This document shows, one piece after another, positions 42,048 to 50,939 of a DNA stretch of 64,000 nt (positions are counted from its first letter, which is position 1; every line of letters begins with the position of its first letter). The stretch is from assembly GCA_047608075.1 (NCBI GenBank), contig JBLKRX010000022.1:14750-78749 (forward strand), given 5' to 3'. A program made the translations under genes and the position numbers. This DNA comes from Ferdinandcohnia humi_A. GTDB lineage: Bacteria; Bacillota; Bacilli; Bacillales; Bacillaceae_L. The notes beneath the pieces were generated by a model. It made no database searches and had not been told where the DNA came from. It worked only from the letters and a program-made list of their open reading frames with translations.

Positions 42048-42104
42048 AACCAAGGGGACGGTTCTCCTGGTCTAAAAAGAACCAGGAGAACCGTCCCTCC
42101 GGTA
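42048..42104. repeat. Family A palindrome (CTCCTGG type)
   Basis: ACCAAGGGGACGGTTCTCCT and GGT pair with ACCAGGAGAACCGTCCCTCC. It lies directly after the MFS stop codon (42107). Confidence 0.9.
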
Positions 42105-42106
42105 CA

Positions 42107-43345
42107 TTATCCTTGGTTTGCCACCGCTCTTTTTCTCATGATTGGCAGCAAGATGAGGATTCCGACACCAAGTAGAAGTGCCGATGCTTCGTAAATATAA
42201 ACGATTGACAAGTGAGACTTTAACCAGCCTGCTGTTGACATTGTGATTACCATTGCACCCATAAAGAGTGGATTTAAGATTCCGTTTACTCTTCCAATAA
42301 AAGATTCCTCTGTGTTTTGGAGGATCATCGTATTAATCCCAATTTGTATGCATGGCATGAACATACCAGAAAAGAACTGGGCGGTTAAGGTTAGCCAGAA
42401 AATCGTCGAATTCCCCATTATAACAAATCCGAGTGCACTAGCAGCCATTCCGATTGCTAGTAGTACCTGTGGAAGAACCTTTCTTGATATTCCTACTGTT
42501 ATTCCGCCTCCGAGTATCATTCCAATCCCTGAAACTGCCATCAACCATTGCAGTTCTTCTTTAGGAAGTCCTAATTGTTCAGTAACCAAGAAAACTCCTA
42601 GTGGTTGTGTTAAACCTATGGCTAGCCCGGCAGCTGCAAAGCACCCACCCAGTAGGGTTAGCGGTCGACTTCTCAATACGTATCGGAAGCCTTCCTTCAT
42701 TTCTTCCGTTAAGGTTGAGCGTTGGTCCTCCCTTTCAGGAATCCGATCTTTCGGTAGCATAACAAGAACTGCTGCAGATAGAAGGAATGCAATTCCCATT
42801 ACTCCAATAGCTACCTCAATCCCAAAGTTTTGGTACACAAAAGTTCCAAGAATTGGCCCTAAAATCATGAAAAGCGCAAAAATCGTTTGGTACATTGACA
42901 TCCCCATTTGCACAAGCTCCATTGGAACATGCTGCTTAAAAAGCTTCATTCCAGATGGCTGTGAAAATTGAGATAGAATGGAAGAAACAAGCGTTGCGAA
43001 AAATACCGCTTTCCAGCTTCCAAAAAACAAGGTTAATAACACCACAAAAATAGAAGCAGCGCTCAGTAAATCACACCAAATCATTGTTCTCTTCGGACGC
43101 CATCTGTCTGCAAAGGTTCCTCCAATGAAGGAAAAAAGAAAGATTGGTGCAAATTCAGCTACGGAAATTAATGATACCGCAACTGGGTTTTCATTTGTTT
43201 TTTCAATAACGTATAACAGGATCGAATAGTTTCTCACCCATATACCAACCTGTAAAAATAGAACTGACAGCAAAATCGTTCGAATGACCTGATTCTTAAA
43301 TAATGCTCCCATTCCTATTTTTGGATTACTAACTATTTCAGTCAT
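42107..43345 (-). CDS. MFS exporter, MefA-like drug efflux group
   Basis: 412 residues, 12 membrane segments, with the loop 2-3 motif FADRWRPKRTMIWCD. Resembles the MefA/MdtL-like DHA3 exporters associated with macrolide efflux (LLSVLFLQVGIWVRNYSI, then SVAEFAPIFLFSFIGG). ATG 43345 is right after a hairpin whose 3' arm contains the AGGAGG ribosome binding site. The leader also has a strong promoter and a tiny leader frame, so drug-induced attenuation is likely. A TetR gene lies upstream on the same strand. Substrate unknown. Confidence 0.88.
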   Translation of the reverse strand: MTEIVSNPKIGMGALFKNQVIRTILLSVLFLQVGIWVRNYSILLYVIEKTNENPVAVSLISVAEFAPIFLFSFIGGTFADRWRPKRTMIWCDLLSAASIFVVLLTLFFGSWKAVFFATLVSSILSQFSQPSGMKLFKQHVPMELVQMGMSMYQTIFALFMILGPILGTFVYQNFGIEVAIGVMGIAFLLSAAVLVMLPKDRIPEREDQRSTLTEEMKEGFRYVLRSRPLTLLGGCFAAAGLAIGLTQPLGVFLVTEQLGLPKEELQWLMAVSGIGMILGGGITVGISRKVLPQVLLAIGMAASALGFVIMGNSTIFWLTLTAQFFSGMFMPCIQIGINTMILQNTEESFIGRVNGILNPLFMGAMVITMSTAGWLKSHLSIVYIYEASALLLGVGILILLPIMRKRAVANQG

Positions 43346-43352
43346 AAAAAAA

Positions 43353-43380
43353 CCTCCTATTCCATTTCTGGACAGGAGGC
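43353..43380 (-). promoter_or_regulatory. Attenuator hairpin sequestering the MFS ribosome binding site
   Basis: On the minus strand GCCTCCTGTCC pairs with GGAATAGGAGG, followed by TTTTTTT and then the start codon. It can serve as an intrinsic terminator or hide the AGGAGG. Confidence 0.7.
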
Positions 43381-43521
43381 ATGATTTTTGAAAACAAAAA
43401 CAGACAGTAGACACCAAAAATGTGCCCTCAAACTGTTATTAAGGCTCTCAAAAGGCATGACTAATCCAATCCAGAAAAAGTAATCGTATTTCAATACATT
43501 AGCTTTTCTAAATCAAATTAG

Positions 43522-43536
43522 TTAATCATCGCCCAT
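43522..43536 (-). CDS. Possible 4-codon leader peptide before the MFS gene
   Basis: ATG GGC GAT GAT TAA on the minus strand, with AAAAGGGTG just upstream, about 30 bases after the predicted transcription start. It is in the position of ribosome-stalling leader peptides of antibiotic-induced attenuators. Very short; coding is inferred only from context. Confidence 0.3.
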   Translation of the reverse strand: MGDD

Positions 43537-43567
43537 TGTTCACCCTTTTCTCACAAATTGTATTCCC

Positions 43568-43596
43568 ATTCTACCCCATCATACATCGCTAATCAA
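43568..43596 (-). promoter_or_regulatory. SigA-type promoter of the MFS exporter
   Basis: Minus strand TTGATT (43591-43596), a 17-bp spacer, TAGAAT (43568-43573). It gives a leader of about 215 nt before the MFS start. Confidence 0.75.
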
Positions 43597-43660
43597 TAAC
43601 ATTTTGGATATTTTTACAATTTCTTTATAAATGGTGGATACCAAAGGCAAACCACGGGAA

Positions 43661-43716
43661 ACCACGGGGACGGTTCTCCTGGTCTAAAAAGAACCAGGAG
43701 AACCGTCCCTGCGGTC
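43661..43716. repeat. Family A palindrome (CTCCTGG type)
   Basis: ACCACGGGGACGGTTCTCCT and GGT pair with ACCAGGAGAACCGTCCCTGC and GGT. It encodes the C-terminal RDGSPGSF and stop of the TetR gene. Confidence 0.9.
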
Positions 43717-44265
43717 AATCCCATTTGTTATATAAGGAATGGCTGCTTTAATAAATTCTTCTGGACTTATTGAATGACTGTTTCTCTTCCACTCTACTGA
43801 TGCACCATAGATTCCCCAGCTTAACATAACGGCAGTAACCTTTAGAGCTTTTTCATTATCAGTTGGATGTTGTTTTAGCAACATTTTATAAAAAGTAACT
43901 TCCAACTGTTCCCTAATAATACGTGCAATTGTATCTTCATACCCCCGATGACAACGATTGGATAAAGAGATTTGAAATTCGGTTATGGCTTTGAAAATAC
44001 TAATAATTGATTCTACATTTAGTTCGTATTTCTCAAAGACATTACGATTCAAATTTATCAATAAAACTTCAGATAATACCCTTTCCAACAAGTCATATAT
44101 ATCTTCAAAATGATAATAAAATGTTGCCCGATTTATCATAGCCTCTGTTGTAATATCCTTAACAGTTATATCCTTGAATTCCTTTTTACCCGAAAGTTCT
44201 ATAAAAGAATCCATGATTAATTTACGAGTACGCAGAATCCGAGGATCAGTCTTTGTTTCATTCAT
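43684..44265 (-). CDS. TetR/AcrR-family regulator with repeat-derived C-terminus
   Basis: 193 residues. N-terminal HTH (about 10-57; FKDITVKDITTEAMINRATFYYHF) with the TetR recognition helix; the C-terminal ligand domain resembles the Dha-type TetR C-terminal group. ATG 44265 is chosen because GGAGGGG lies directly upstream; a longer frame to 44355 is less likely. The last residues RDGSPGSF and the stop come from a family A repeat, the same tail as the patatin protein at 31387. It is divergent from the SpxH-like gene, probably its target. Confidence 0.9.
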   Translation of the reverse strand: MNETKTDPRILRTRKLIMDSFIELSGKKEFKDITVKDITTEAMINRATFYYHFEDIYDLLERVLSEVLLINLNRNVFEKYELNVESIISIFKAITEFQISLSNRCHRGYEDTIARIIREQLEVTFYKMLLKQHPTDNEKALKVTAVMLSWGIYGASVEWKRNSHSISPEEFIKAAIPYITNGIDRRDGSPGSF

Positions 44266-44442
44266 ATCGAAAACCCCTCCTACTTTTTCAACAATTTTCC
44301 CGATGTGTTGGATAAACAACATATCCCACGAACTATTGGTATTTATGGTTTTCATTATGAACTAATATAGAATTAGTAAGCAAATAGAAGGCTTGGTGAA
44401 TCTGCCAAAATAATAGATAAGTTAGAAAGTGAGGAAAACAAA

Positions 44443-45369
44443 ATGACAGACAAAAATAATTTGATGTGTGATATCGAGACTGGGGTTTGTGGTGTAGCAG
44501 GAGAAGAAGAAATGGAGGTAATTGATTTCAACCAACCAAAGAAATTTGCAGAATTATATTATGTGACCGATCCTATCTGCTCTCATTGCTGGGCTCTTGA
44601 ACCTACCCTTCGCCGTTTTAAAGAGCAATATGGTCACTATTTCAACTTCCATACAGTAATGGGAGGGTTGCTTGAAAAATGGGGTGGCAGACCAGTTGAT
44701 CCCACAAACGGAATCTTTGAACCTGCTGACGTAGCAAGTCATTGGAGAGAGGTTGGAGAATATTCGCGGATGCCAATCGATGGGTCACTCATGATTGACA
44801 ATCCTGTTCAATCATCGTTCCCTCCGTCTCGTGTGTATAAAGTTATTCAAAAACATCACGGGAATGAAATTGCGTATAACTATTTACGTCGTGCAAGGGA
44901 AGCCCTTTTTGCTTTTAATCAAAATATTGGAGAGAACTCTGTTATGGCTGACATTGCAAGCAGCATGGGTCTCGATGGAGAAGCGATTGTAAAAGAAGCA
45001 GAAGAGCCAATTGGAGATCAACAATTAAAAGAAGACTTCGCTCTTGCAAAAAGCTTAGGCGTTAGAGGTTTTCCAACCATTATTATGGTCAATGAAGAAA
45101 ATAAAGGTGTGAAAATTGTTGGCAGCCGTTCATTGGAAACCTATGTTTCTGGATTATCCAAGGTTTTAAATGGAGAAGAACCTAAGCCAAAACACCAACC
45201 TTCTCTATTTAGCCTACTTGCAAAAGAAAAACTACTATTCTCTAAAGAAATAGAAGTAATGTATGATGTAGAAAAAAACGAACTTGAGGGATTTATTAAA
45301 AAACAACTAACCCCTGGCACGTACGAAGAAAAAGAACTACTTGGCGAACACTATTACGTAGCGAAATGA
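44443..45369 (+). CDS. DsbA-family protein of the SpxH (YjbH) type
   Basis: 308 residues, thioredoxin/DsbA fold. The N-terminal CSHCWALEPTLRRF (about 44-57) carries a CxxC, followed by the helical insertion and cis-Pro segment GVRGFPTIIM (about 206-215). Lacks a signal peptide. The protein resembles SpxH, the adaptor that presents the redox regulator Spx to ClpXP. It is divergent from a TetR gene rather than in the usual clp/truncated-globin context, so it is probably a paralogue. The N-terminal CDIETGVCG adds two further cysteines. Confidence 0.85.
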   Translation: MTDKNNLMCDIETGVCGVAGEEEMEVIDFNQPKKFAELYYVTDPICSHCWALEPTLRRFKEQYGHYFNFHTVMGGLLEKWGGRPVDPTNGIFEPADVASHWREVGEYSRMPIDGSLMIDNPVQSSFPPSRVYKVIQKHHGNEIAYNYLRRAREALFAFNQNIGENSVMADIASSMGLDGEAIVKEAEEPIGDQQLKEDFALAKSLGVRGFPTIIMVNEENKGVKIVGSRSLETYVSGLSKVLNGEEPKPKHQPSLFSLLAKEKLLFSKEIEVMYDVEKNELEGFIKKQLTPGTYEEKELLGEHYYVAK

Positions 45370-45426
45370 ACCACGGGGGACGGTTCTCCTGGTCTAAAAA
45401 GAACCAGGAGAACCGTCCCTGCGGTC
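45369..45426. repeat. Family A palindrome (CTCCTGG type)
   Basis: ACCACGGGGGACGGTTCTCC and TGGT pair with ACCAGGAGAACCGTCCCTGC. It fills the whole gap between the convergent SpxH-like and glycosyltransferase genes and serves as the only visible terminator for both. Confidence 0.92.
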
Positions 45427-46598
45427 TACTTACATTTACCTAGTATAACATTGGCAGCTTCTACGGCGCCGCCCGCGTTTCGAAAGGTGTCTGACAGTTT
45501 ATGTGCTTTTTCTTGATATGTTGGATTTGCCAGTACCTCAGCTACTGCTTTTACCAGGTATTTCGGTTTGTTTCCTTTTAATTTTACTCCCGCTCCTAGC
45601 TCGGCGACTCGATTAGCCACTACCCGTTGTTCACTATGTAACGGAAACAATACCATTGGAATTCCGTAATACAGGCTTTCATTCACGCTGTTCATGCCAC
45701 AATGTGTAATAAATACATCTGCCTTCTGTAAAATTGAAACCTGATCCACGGAGTTTTTAACAGTGAAATTGTCTGGAATATGGCCTAGAGACGAAATCTC
45801 TGTTTTTTCACCAATCGACATGATAATATCGTAATCACTCTCAGCAAAGGCTTCGATACAATTTTGGTAAAAATCCTGATTTTGATTTAATACAGTCCCC
45901 AGGGAAATATAGATAACCTTTCTACCTTTTCCTTTAACCGACAACTTCAGAGATTGTTTGATGGAAGGTCCAACAAAGGCAAACTTTTTAGAAAAGGTGT
46001 CCGCCAGTGGCTGAAATTCCTTCGACGTATACACAATCGTATCAGTTTCATTATCATTTTGAATAATAGAAATAAACGTATCCACTTCATAGCCATAGGA
46101 TTGTAGTAGTTGCATTTTTTTCGTAATCCGGGGCATGCCAACTATCATTTTTACCATTTCTTTTAGACTAGGTTTCATTAATTTGGCTGTATGTTGATTA
46201 AATGCGAAGGTTGTTGTTGAACAGATATACGGAATACCTAATTTCTTAGCAAACAATTTTCCCCAAAAGCATAATGAATCAGATACAATGCAGTCAGGCT
46301 GAAATTCTCTTAATTCTGCACATACCTTTACATCTAAAGCAATTGTTGTATCAGCAACCATTTCGATCAGTGCCGCAAAATCCTTTCCAACCTTACGATT
46401 CAATTCTTCTTGAGATAACGGGGGTAAGAATTCATCACATGGAATAAATTTGGCTCCGACACCTTCTATTTTTTCACGAAATTCCAAAAAAGAGTAATAC
46501 CACACCTCATGCCCCTTGCTTATTAGCTCGGATACTACCGGAATTGTCGGATTTGTATGACCATGTGCAGGGATAGAAAAAAAGACAATTTTACTCAT
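45426..46598 (-). CDS. Macrolide-type (MGT) UDP-glycosyltransferase
   Basis: 390 residues of the GT1/GT-B fold. N-terminal SIPAHGHTNPTIPVV (about 8-22) has the catalytic His of natural-product glycosyltransferases. The C-terminal sugar-nucleotide motif is FITHCGMNSVNESLYYGIPM (about 290-309). Resembles Bacillus YjiC/YdhE, which glycosylate macrolides and flavonoids. The start overlaps the XRE-AbrB gene stop (ATGA), so they form an operon. A role in detoxifying or modifying a small molecule is likely. Confidence 0.92.
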   Translation of the reverse strand: MSKIVFFSIPAHGHTNPTIPVVSELISKGHEVWYYSFLEFREKIEGVGAKFIPCDEFLPPLSQEELNRKVGKDFAALIEMVADTTIALDVKVCAELREFQPDCIVSDSLCFWGKLFAKKLGIPYICSTTTFAFNQHTAKLMKPSLKEMVKMIVGMPRITKKMQLLQSYGYEVDTFISIIQNDNETDTIVYTSKEFQPLADTFSKKFAFVGPSIKQSLKLSVKGKGRKVIYISLGTVLNQNQDFYQNCIEAFAESDYDIIMSIGEKTEISSLGHIPDNFTVKNSVDQVSILQKADVFITHCGMNSVNESLYYGIPMVLFPLHSEQRVVANRVAELGAGVKLKGNKPKYLVKAVAEVLANPTYQEKAHKLSDTFRNAGGAVEAANVILGKCK

Positions 46599-47035
46599 TC
46601 TGACTCCTCTCCAGCTTGCTCAGCCTTACGTATCATTTCTGCAAATTCAAGGAAACTATCACTCTTTAAAATGGCAATTCCTTTTGTAACATCTTCTCCT
46701 AAAACTACAAGTTTATCTCCCGCATGAATCTGATACATTTCCCGCGCCTGCTTGGGAATCACAATCTGTCCCCGTTCCCCCACCTTCACTACACCAAAGA
46801 ACTGCTTTCCTTTGGGACCCAAATGCTCTACCTCATCCTCACTTATATGACCTGATAATTGATCTAATGTTACTTGAAAAATATCAGCCAACATTTTGCA
46901 TTTATGTATATCAGGTAATGCTTCACCGTTTTCCCACTTTGCTACAGTCTGACGCGATACATTTATTCTCTCAGCCAAGGCTTCCTGACTCATTTTACGC
47001 TTTTTACGTAAAATACGAATATTCATACTAACCAT
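46595..47035 (-). CDS. XRE HTH fused to an AbrB/MazE swapped-hairpin domain
   Basis: 146 residues. Residues 4-58 form an XRE HTH (MSQEALAERINVSRQTVAKWENGEAL). Residues 80-120 form an AbrB/SpoVT-type DNA-binding domain (VKVGERGQIVIPKQAREMYQIHAGDKLVVLG). Two DNA-binding domains in one small protein is an uncommon arrangement. It is the first gene of an operon with a glycosyltransferase. RBS AAGGAG. It is probably the operon's own regulator. Confidence 0.9.
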   Translation of the reverse strand: MVSMNIRILRKKRKMSQEALAERINVSRQTVAKWENGEALPDIHKCKMLADIFQVTLDQLSGHISEDEVEHLGPKGKQFFGVVKVGERGQIVIPKQAREMYQIHAGDKLVVLGEDVTKGIAILKSDSFLEFAEMIRKAEQAGEESE

Positions 47036-47550
47036 ATCTCCATCTCCTTATAAGCTAAATATATCCAAGGATAAGAATAAAGTCTATCAACCTTCCACAA
47101 CATTTCATGTTAAAAATTGTGGCAATTATACGTTGTTTATCATTCTGGAGAAGACTGATAGATTAGTTAGATATTCACCACCCTTTTAAAAATTTCCACA
47201 GTGCAAACGAAAATAAGTTGACTGTACGTATCTACACCGCGTATTATACAAATCTATTAATAAAAGAATGCCTGACACTTTTCTTCTTGATAAGTGTCAG
47301 GCACTGCATTACGGTATATATTAAAAAGTTTATAGGGATCCTTTTTTTACCTTTACTTTTTCTACTCAAGGCTAATTCAAAAGTCTAAACACTAGGTTTA
47401 CCTCTTTCTTTCATAGACACAAATGAGAGTCTTTGCTATTACAGTAACGCAATACTGCACCGGGGGTCAGGCACCTCTTTATGCGCAAAAGGACTGATTT
47501 TTGTTCCTGTAATGCATGGTGGGACACTGAACCTGTCCCCCTGTCCCAAA
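47036..47550. other. Intergenic region with two repeat elements
   Basis: Contains a GTGTCAGGCA hairpin (47269-47303), a GGGGGTCAGGCACC trace (about 47462-47475), and a family B copy (47519-47547, TGGGACACTGAACCTGTCCC). There are no reading frames. Confidence 0.5.
47269..47303. repeat. Hairpin repeat with arms TGCCTGACACTT / AAGTGTCAGGCA
   Basis: Perfect 12-bp arms around an 11-nt loop. T-rich on the minus-strand exit (TTCTTTTATT), so it may end the ABC permease transcript. I recall similar elements in other Bacillus genomes. Confidence 0.7.
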
Positions 47551-50139
47551 TTAAATGCTCTCTTGCTTTAAACCGTCAATAATGTTTTCTTTCTTAATTT
47601 TTTGTATGGAATATAGCATAGCTGATCCGACAATTATAAAAATGATTACTACAACAAACGCGATACTCATCCACGGGAGTTGAAATCCATATTCAAAGGT
47701 TTCACGTAACGAAATATAAATCGCAACCATGACCAGTCCACTAATTGGGAGTCCATAAAGCAATGCCTTTATCCCATAAAACATACTTTCATAATTGATC
47801 ATTTTATTAAACCCTTTTGGCGTCATGCCTACTGATCGAAGCATTGCAAATTCTCGCTTACGAAGTGAAATACTAGTTGAAATGGTATTAAAAATATTCG
47901 CAATTGAAATTAATGAAATCAATGCAATGAAACCATACGTAAAGACAGACATTAATAAAACAAGCTGTTCCTGCTGTTGTCGATTCTGATACACATTGTA
48001 CACATACATATTTGATTCCTTGACATCTTCAAGTACATCTTGTGTAGCAAGTGGATCGGAGCTTGTCATGTAGAGGTATGTTTGAACCTCACTAGCTGTT
48101 CGTTTGTTTTCAGCTACAAGCTTCTCCAATACCGTTTCTGAAACAATAATATTTAACCCGCCCAGTCTAGCCGTATTTATCCCAACCGGTACATTACCTG
48201 TTAAGGCAACTACCTCTACCTGTTTTAGGTATTCTTCTGTTTCATCTTCATAATTCATTGAATAAAGTTCCAGCGCTGTTCCCGGTTTTGTGTTGATTGT
48301 CTTTGTTTCAATGAATTTTCCAGTTTCATAATCCTGATATGATACCTGATCGATTACAATTGCTGCAGGTTTTTCTGCATCCTGTAATTTACCCAGATCA
48401 GCCCCGACTTTCTTCGCAAAAATTTCAAAGCTCTTCTCATCTAAGCCATGTACTCCCACATAATAAGGAAATTTTCCATCCTTCAGAATATTAGGATCCT
48501 GTTTTACCTGTTCCTGCAGTTCACGTGGAAGTTTATCTATTTCTACATTTGTATTCAAATTCACTTCCTGAATAATGATTGATTCTGTGACATAGTCAAG
48601 ACTAGTTAAATGCTGTAAATCCTCAGGTTTTAAGCGATCACCTGTTACTTGAATATCATAACCGAGATCATTTTGCGCGATATCTAATGACTTCTTAAGA
48701 CTTTCTGTAAAAAACGAAACTGTTAAGAAAAGGACAATACTAATAACGAGAGAGAAAACAGTTGCTTGATATCTTCTTTTGTTTCTCTTTAAATTCTTTA
48801 AACCAATCTCCGCTTCCATACCAAAAAGCTTTCGAACGAACTTTGATGTTTTTACAGCTTTACTTGATAATTTCACATCCTGGGTTTGACGAATCGCATC
48901 AATCGCTGATACCTTAGATGCGCGTCTTGCTGGTATATATGTTGATATAAAAATCGTTACAATCGAAATCAAAACGGCCACTAATAGTGAGCCTGGTGTA
49001 ACGATTAATTTTAGTTTTTCACTTGTTCCAAGCGCTTCTTTTATAAATGAATTAATAAACCAGAAGGTGACACCAATTCCAACAAGACCGGAGAGTATCC
49101 CCAACGGAATTGAAAGTGCACCGATCACGGTTCCTTCAAAAAAGACAGAATTGCGTTTTTGAATTTTTGTGGCTCCTACACTTGAAAGCATTCCTAAATG
49201 GCGGGAACGCTCAGAAACACTAATCGCAAATGCATTGTAAATGAGTGCAACAGACCCAACAATGATGACAACCATTATGATTGCAGCCAGAGAAAACAAC
49301 GTCATACGCAAGCTATCATTATCTGTCACACCATAATAACGAAGTAAATCGTCGTTATACGTAACAGATTCAATCTCGTTTTTTGCGGCAAGCTCTTCAG
49401 AATGCTTATAAAGTGAACCATTAACCTTCTTCAACACTACAACAGCATCTACTGTCTGTTCATCGCTTACTAGACTTTTATCAGTATAACGTATAATCGT
49501 ATATCCTGGTGACCATGTAGGTTCCCATGTTGGACGTTTAATAGTACCAACAATGGTTAAGGTTTCAGTCGCCTCTACCTTAAGTTCTTCTGTTACTTTA
49601 CCCATATCTTGTTGTAAAGGATAGTTTTGATCGAGTGGCTTTTCTTCCCCAGCTAATATTCTGTTCCCAATTTCAAGCTGAAGTTGTTCGCCAATCTTAT
49701 AGGTAACATTTGCATTCTTCGCAATCTCTTCAGAAATTACTACCTCATTCTCAGCAAGTGGCAAACGCCCTTCTGCTACCTCAATCGGAAATGAGTTAAA
49801 ACCAAGTGTATTATAATCCTTTATAAACAAATATGGTTTGTTTTCATTTTCAGATCCATGCAAAGCTGCATAGCCTACATCCTTAGTTACTATAAGCTTC
49901 TCAGTTTGGCTATCTTTTTCGATGGCTTTTAATTGCTCAGGGTTCACATTCTTATATTGAATATGCCACTCCCCGTTCGTAGCAATATCTTGCCTGATCA
50001 TTAGGTTCAAAAACGACACACCTAGCGTTGCAACAGCTGTTATCATCGCCACCGAGATAATAACACCAATAATCGTAACTAGTGTCCTTCGCTTGTTTTC
50101 CTTCAGATGTCGGATAGTCAGTTTATTGATAATGTTCAT
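47551..50139 (-). CDS. ABC exporter permease with two FtsX domains
   Basis: 862 residues. Helix 1 (about 22-44), a MacB-type extracytoplasmic domain (about 45-260), three helices (about 275-400), a second helix-domain-helix unit (from about 450), and a terminal FtsX domain (about 740-855). The cytoplasmic loops include the coupling-helix sequence SVGATKIQKRN and SVGMTPKGFNK. The start overlaps the ATPase gene (ATGA). Resembles antimicrobial-peptide or lipoprotein-type exporters. An adjacent two-component system lies upstream on the same strand. Confidence 0.92.
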   Translation of the reverse strand: MNIINKLTIRHLKENKRRTLVTIIGVIISVAMITAVATLGVSFLNLMIRQDIATNGEWHIQYKNVNPEQLKAIEKDSQTEKLIVTKDVGYAALHGSENENKPYLFIKDYNTLGFNSFPIEVAEGRLPLAENEVVISEEIAKNANVTYKIGEQLQLEIGNRILAGEEKPLDQNYPLQQDMGKVTEELKVEATETLTIVGTIKRPTWEPTWSPGYTIIRYTDKSLVSDEQTVDAVVVLKKVNGSLYKHSEELAAKNEIESVTYNDDLLRYYGVTDNDSLRMTLFSLAAIIMVVIIVGSVALIYNAFAISVSERSRHLGMLSSVGATKIQKRNSVFFEGTVIGALSIPLGILSGLVGIGVTFWFINSFIKEALGTSEKLKLIVTPGSLLVAVLISIVTIFISTYIPARRASKVSAIDAIRQTQDVKLSSKAVKTSKFVRKLFGMEAEIGLKNLKRNKRRYQATVFSLVISIVLFLTVSFFTESLKKSLDIAQNDLGYDIQVTGDRLKPEDLQHLTSLDYVTESIIIQEVNLNTNVEIDKLPRELQEQVKQDPNILKDGKFPYYVGVHGLDEKSFEIFAKKVGADLGKLQDAEKPAAIVIDQVSYQDYETGKFIETKTINTKPGTALELYSMNYEDETEEYLKQVEVVALTGNVPVGINTARLGGLNIIVSETVLEKLVAENKRTASEVQTYLYMTSSDPLATQDVLEDVKESNMYVYNVYQNRQQQEQLVLLMSVFTYGFIALISLISIANIFNTISTSISLRKREFAMLRSVGMTPKGFNKMINYESMFYGIKALLYGLPISGLVMVAIYISLRETFEYGFQLPWMSIAFVVVIIFIIVGSAMLYSIQKIKKENIIDGLKQESI

Positions 50140-50819
50140 GGACGAATCACCTCGTCCTTAGCGATCTTACCATCCTCGATTGAAATAACGCGATCCGCTT
50201 GTAACGCAATTCGCTCATCATGTGTAATCACAAGCAATGTTTGATTATAGGTTCTATTAAACATTTTTAGTAGCTCGATAATTTCACTACTATTCTTACT
50301 ATCTAAGTTACCAGTTGGCTCATCGGCTAGCATAATCGCTGGATTACTAATCAGAGCACGTCCAATTGATACCCGCTGCTGTTGGCCACCTGAAAGCTGG
50401 TTTGGTAAATGATGTAATCTATTCTCTAAGCCCAAAATCTTCACAACATTTGCTAGTTGATTTGGATCAACCTTGTGTTCATCTAACAGCATTGGGAGTG
50501 TAATATTCTCTTCTACCGATAAAATCGGAATCAAATTATAAAATTGATAGATAAGTCCGATTTGTCTTCTTCTAAAAATCGCTAATTGTGTTTCATTTAG
50601 GTCATATATGTCCGTATTATCAATTAATACCTTTCCGCTTGTTGGTCTATCTACTCCTCCTAGCAAATGTAAAAGAGTCGACTTCCCAGAACCCGATGGT
50701 CCAATAATTGCGACAAACTCTCCCTTTCTCACGGAAAATGAGACATTATCAAGTGCAGTAACCGCAGTTTCACCTTTGCCATATACTTTAGACAGATTTT
50801 CAATTTGTAAAATATTCAT
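50136..50819 (-). CDS. MacB/LolD-type ABC transporter ATPase
   Basis: 227 residues with Walker A GPSGSGKST (about 40-48), signature LSGGQQQRVSIGRAL (about 140-154), Walker B IMLADEPTGNLD, and His in ITHDER (about 199). It is the energising subunit for the FtsX-type permease encoded next. TATGGAGG precedes ATG 50819. Confidence 0.96.
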   Translation of the reverse strand: MNILQIENLSKVYGKGETAVTALDNVSFSVRKGEFVAIIGPSGSGKSTLLHLLGGVDRPTSGKVLIDNTDIYDLNETQLAIFRRRQIGLIYQFYNLIPILSVEENITLPMLLDEHKVDPNQLANVVKILGLENRLHHLPNQLSGGQQQRVSIGRALISNPAIMLADEPTGNLDSKNSSEIIELLKMFNRTYNQTLLVITHDERIALQADRVISIEDGKIAKDEVIRP

Positions 50820-50908
50820 AGGTATTCCTCCATAATTTCGATGTCTGCGTTCAGTATATCTGCCTAGTATGACTTTTAAGTGACTCTAAAGTGACAATTT
50901 ATTCACTT

Positions 50909-50938
50909 TGGGACAGAGGGACAGGTTCACTGTCCCAC
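50909..50938. repeat. Family B palindromic repeat, short copy
   Basis: TGGGACAGAGGGACAGGTTC then ACTGTCCCA: one hairpin of the family, directly after the kinase stop codon. It may reduce transcription into the ABC genes. Confidence 0.75.
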
Positions 50939-50939
50939 A

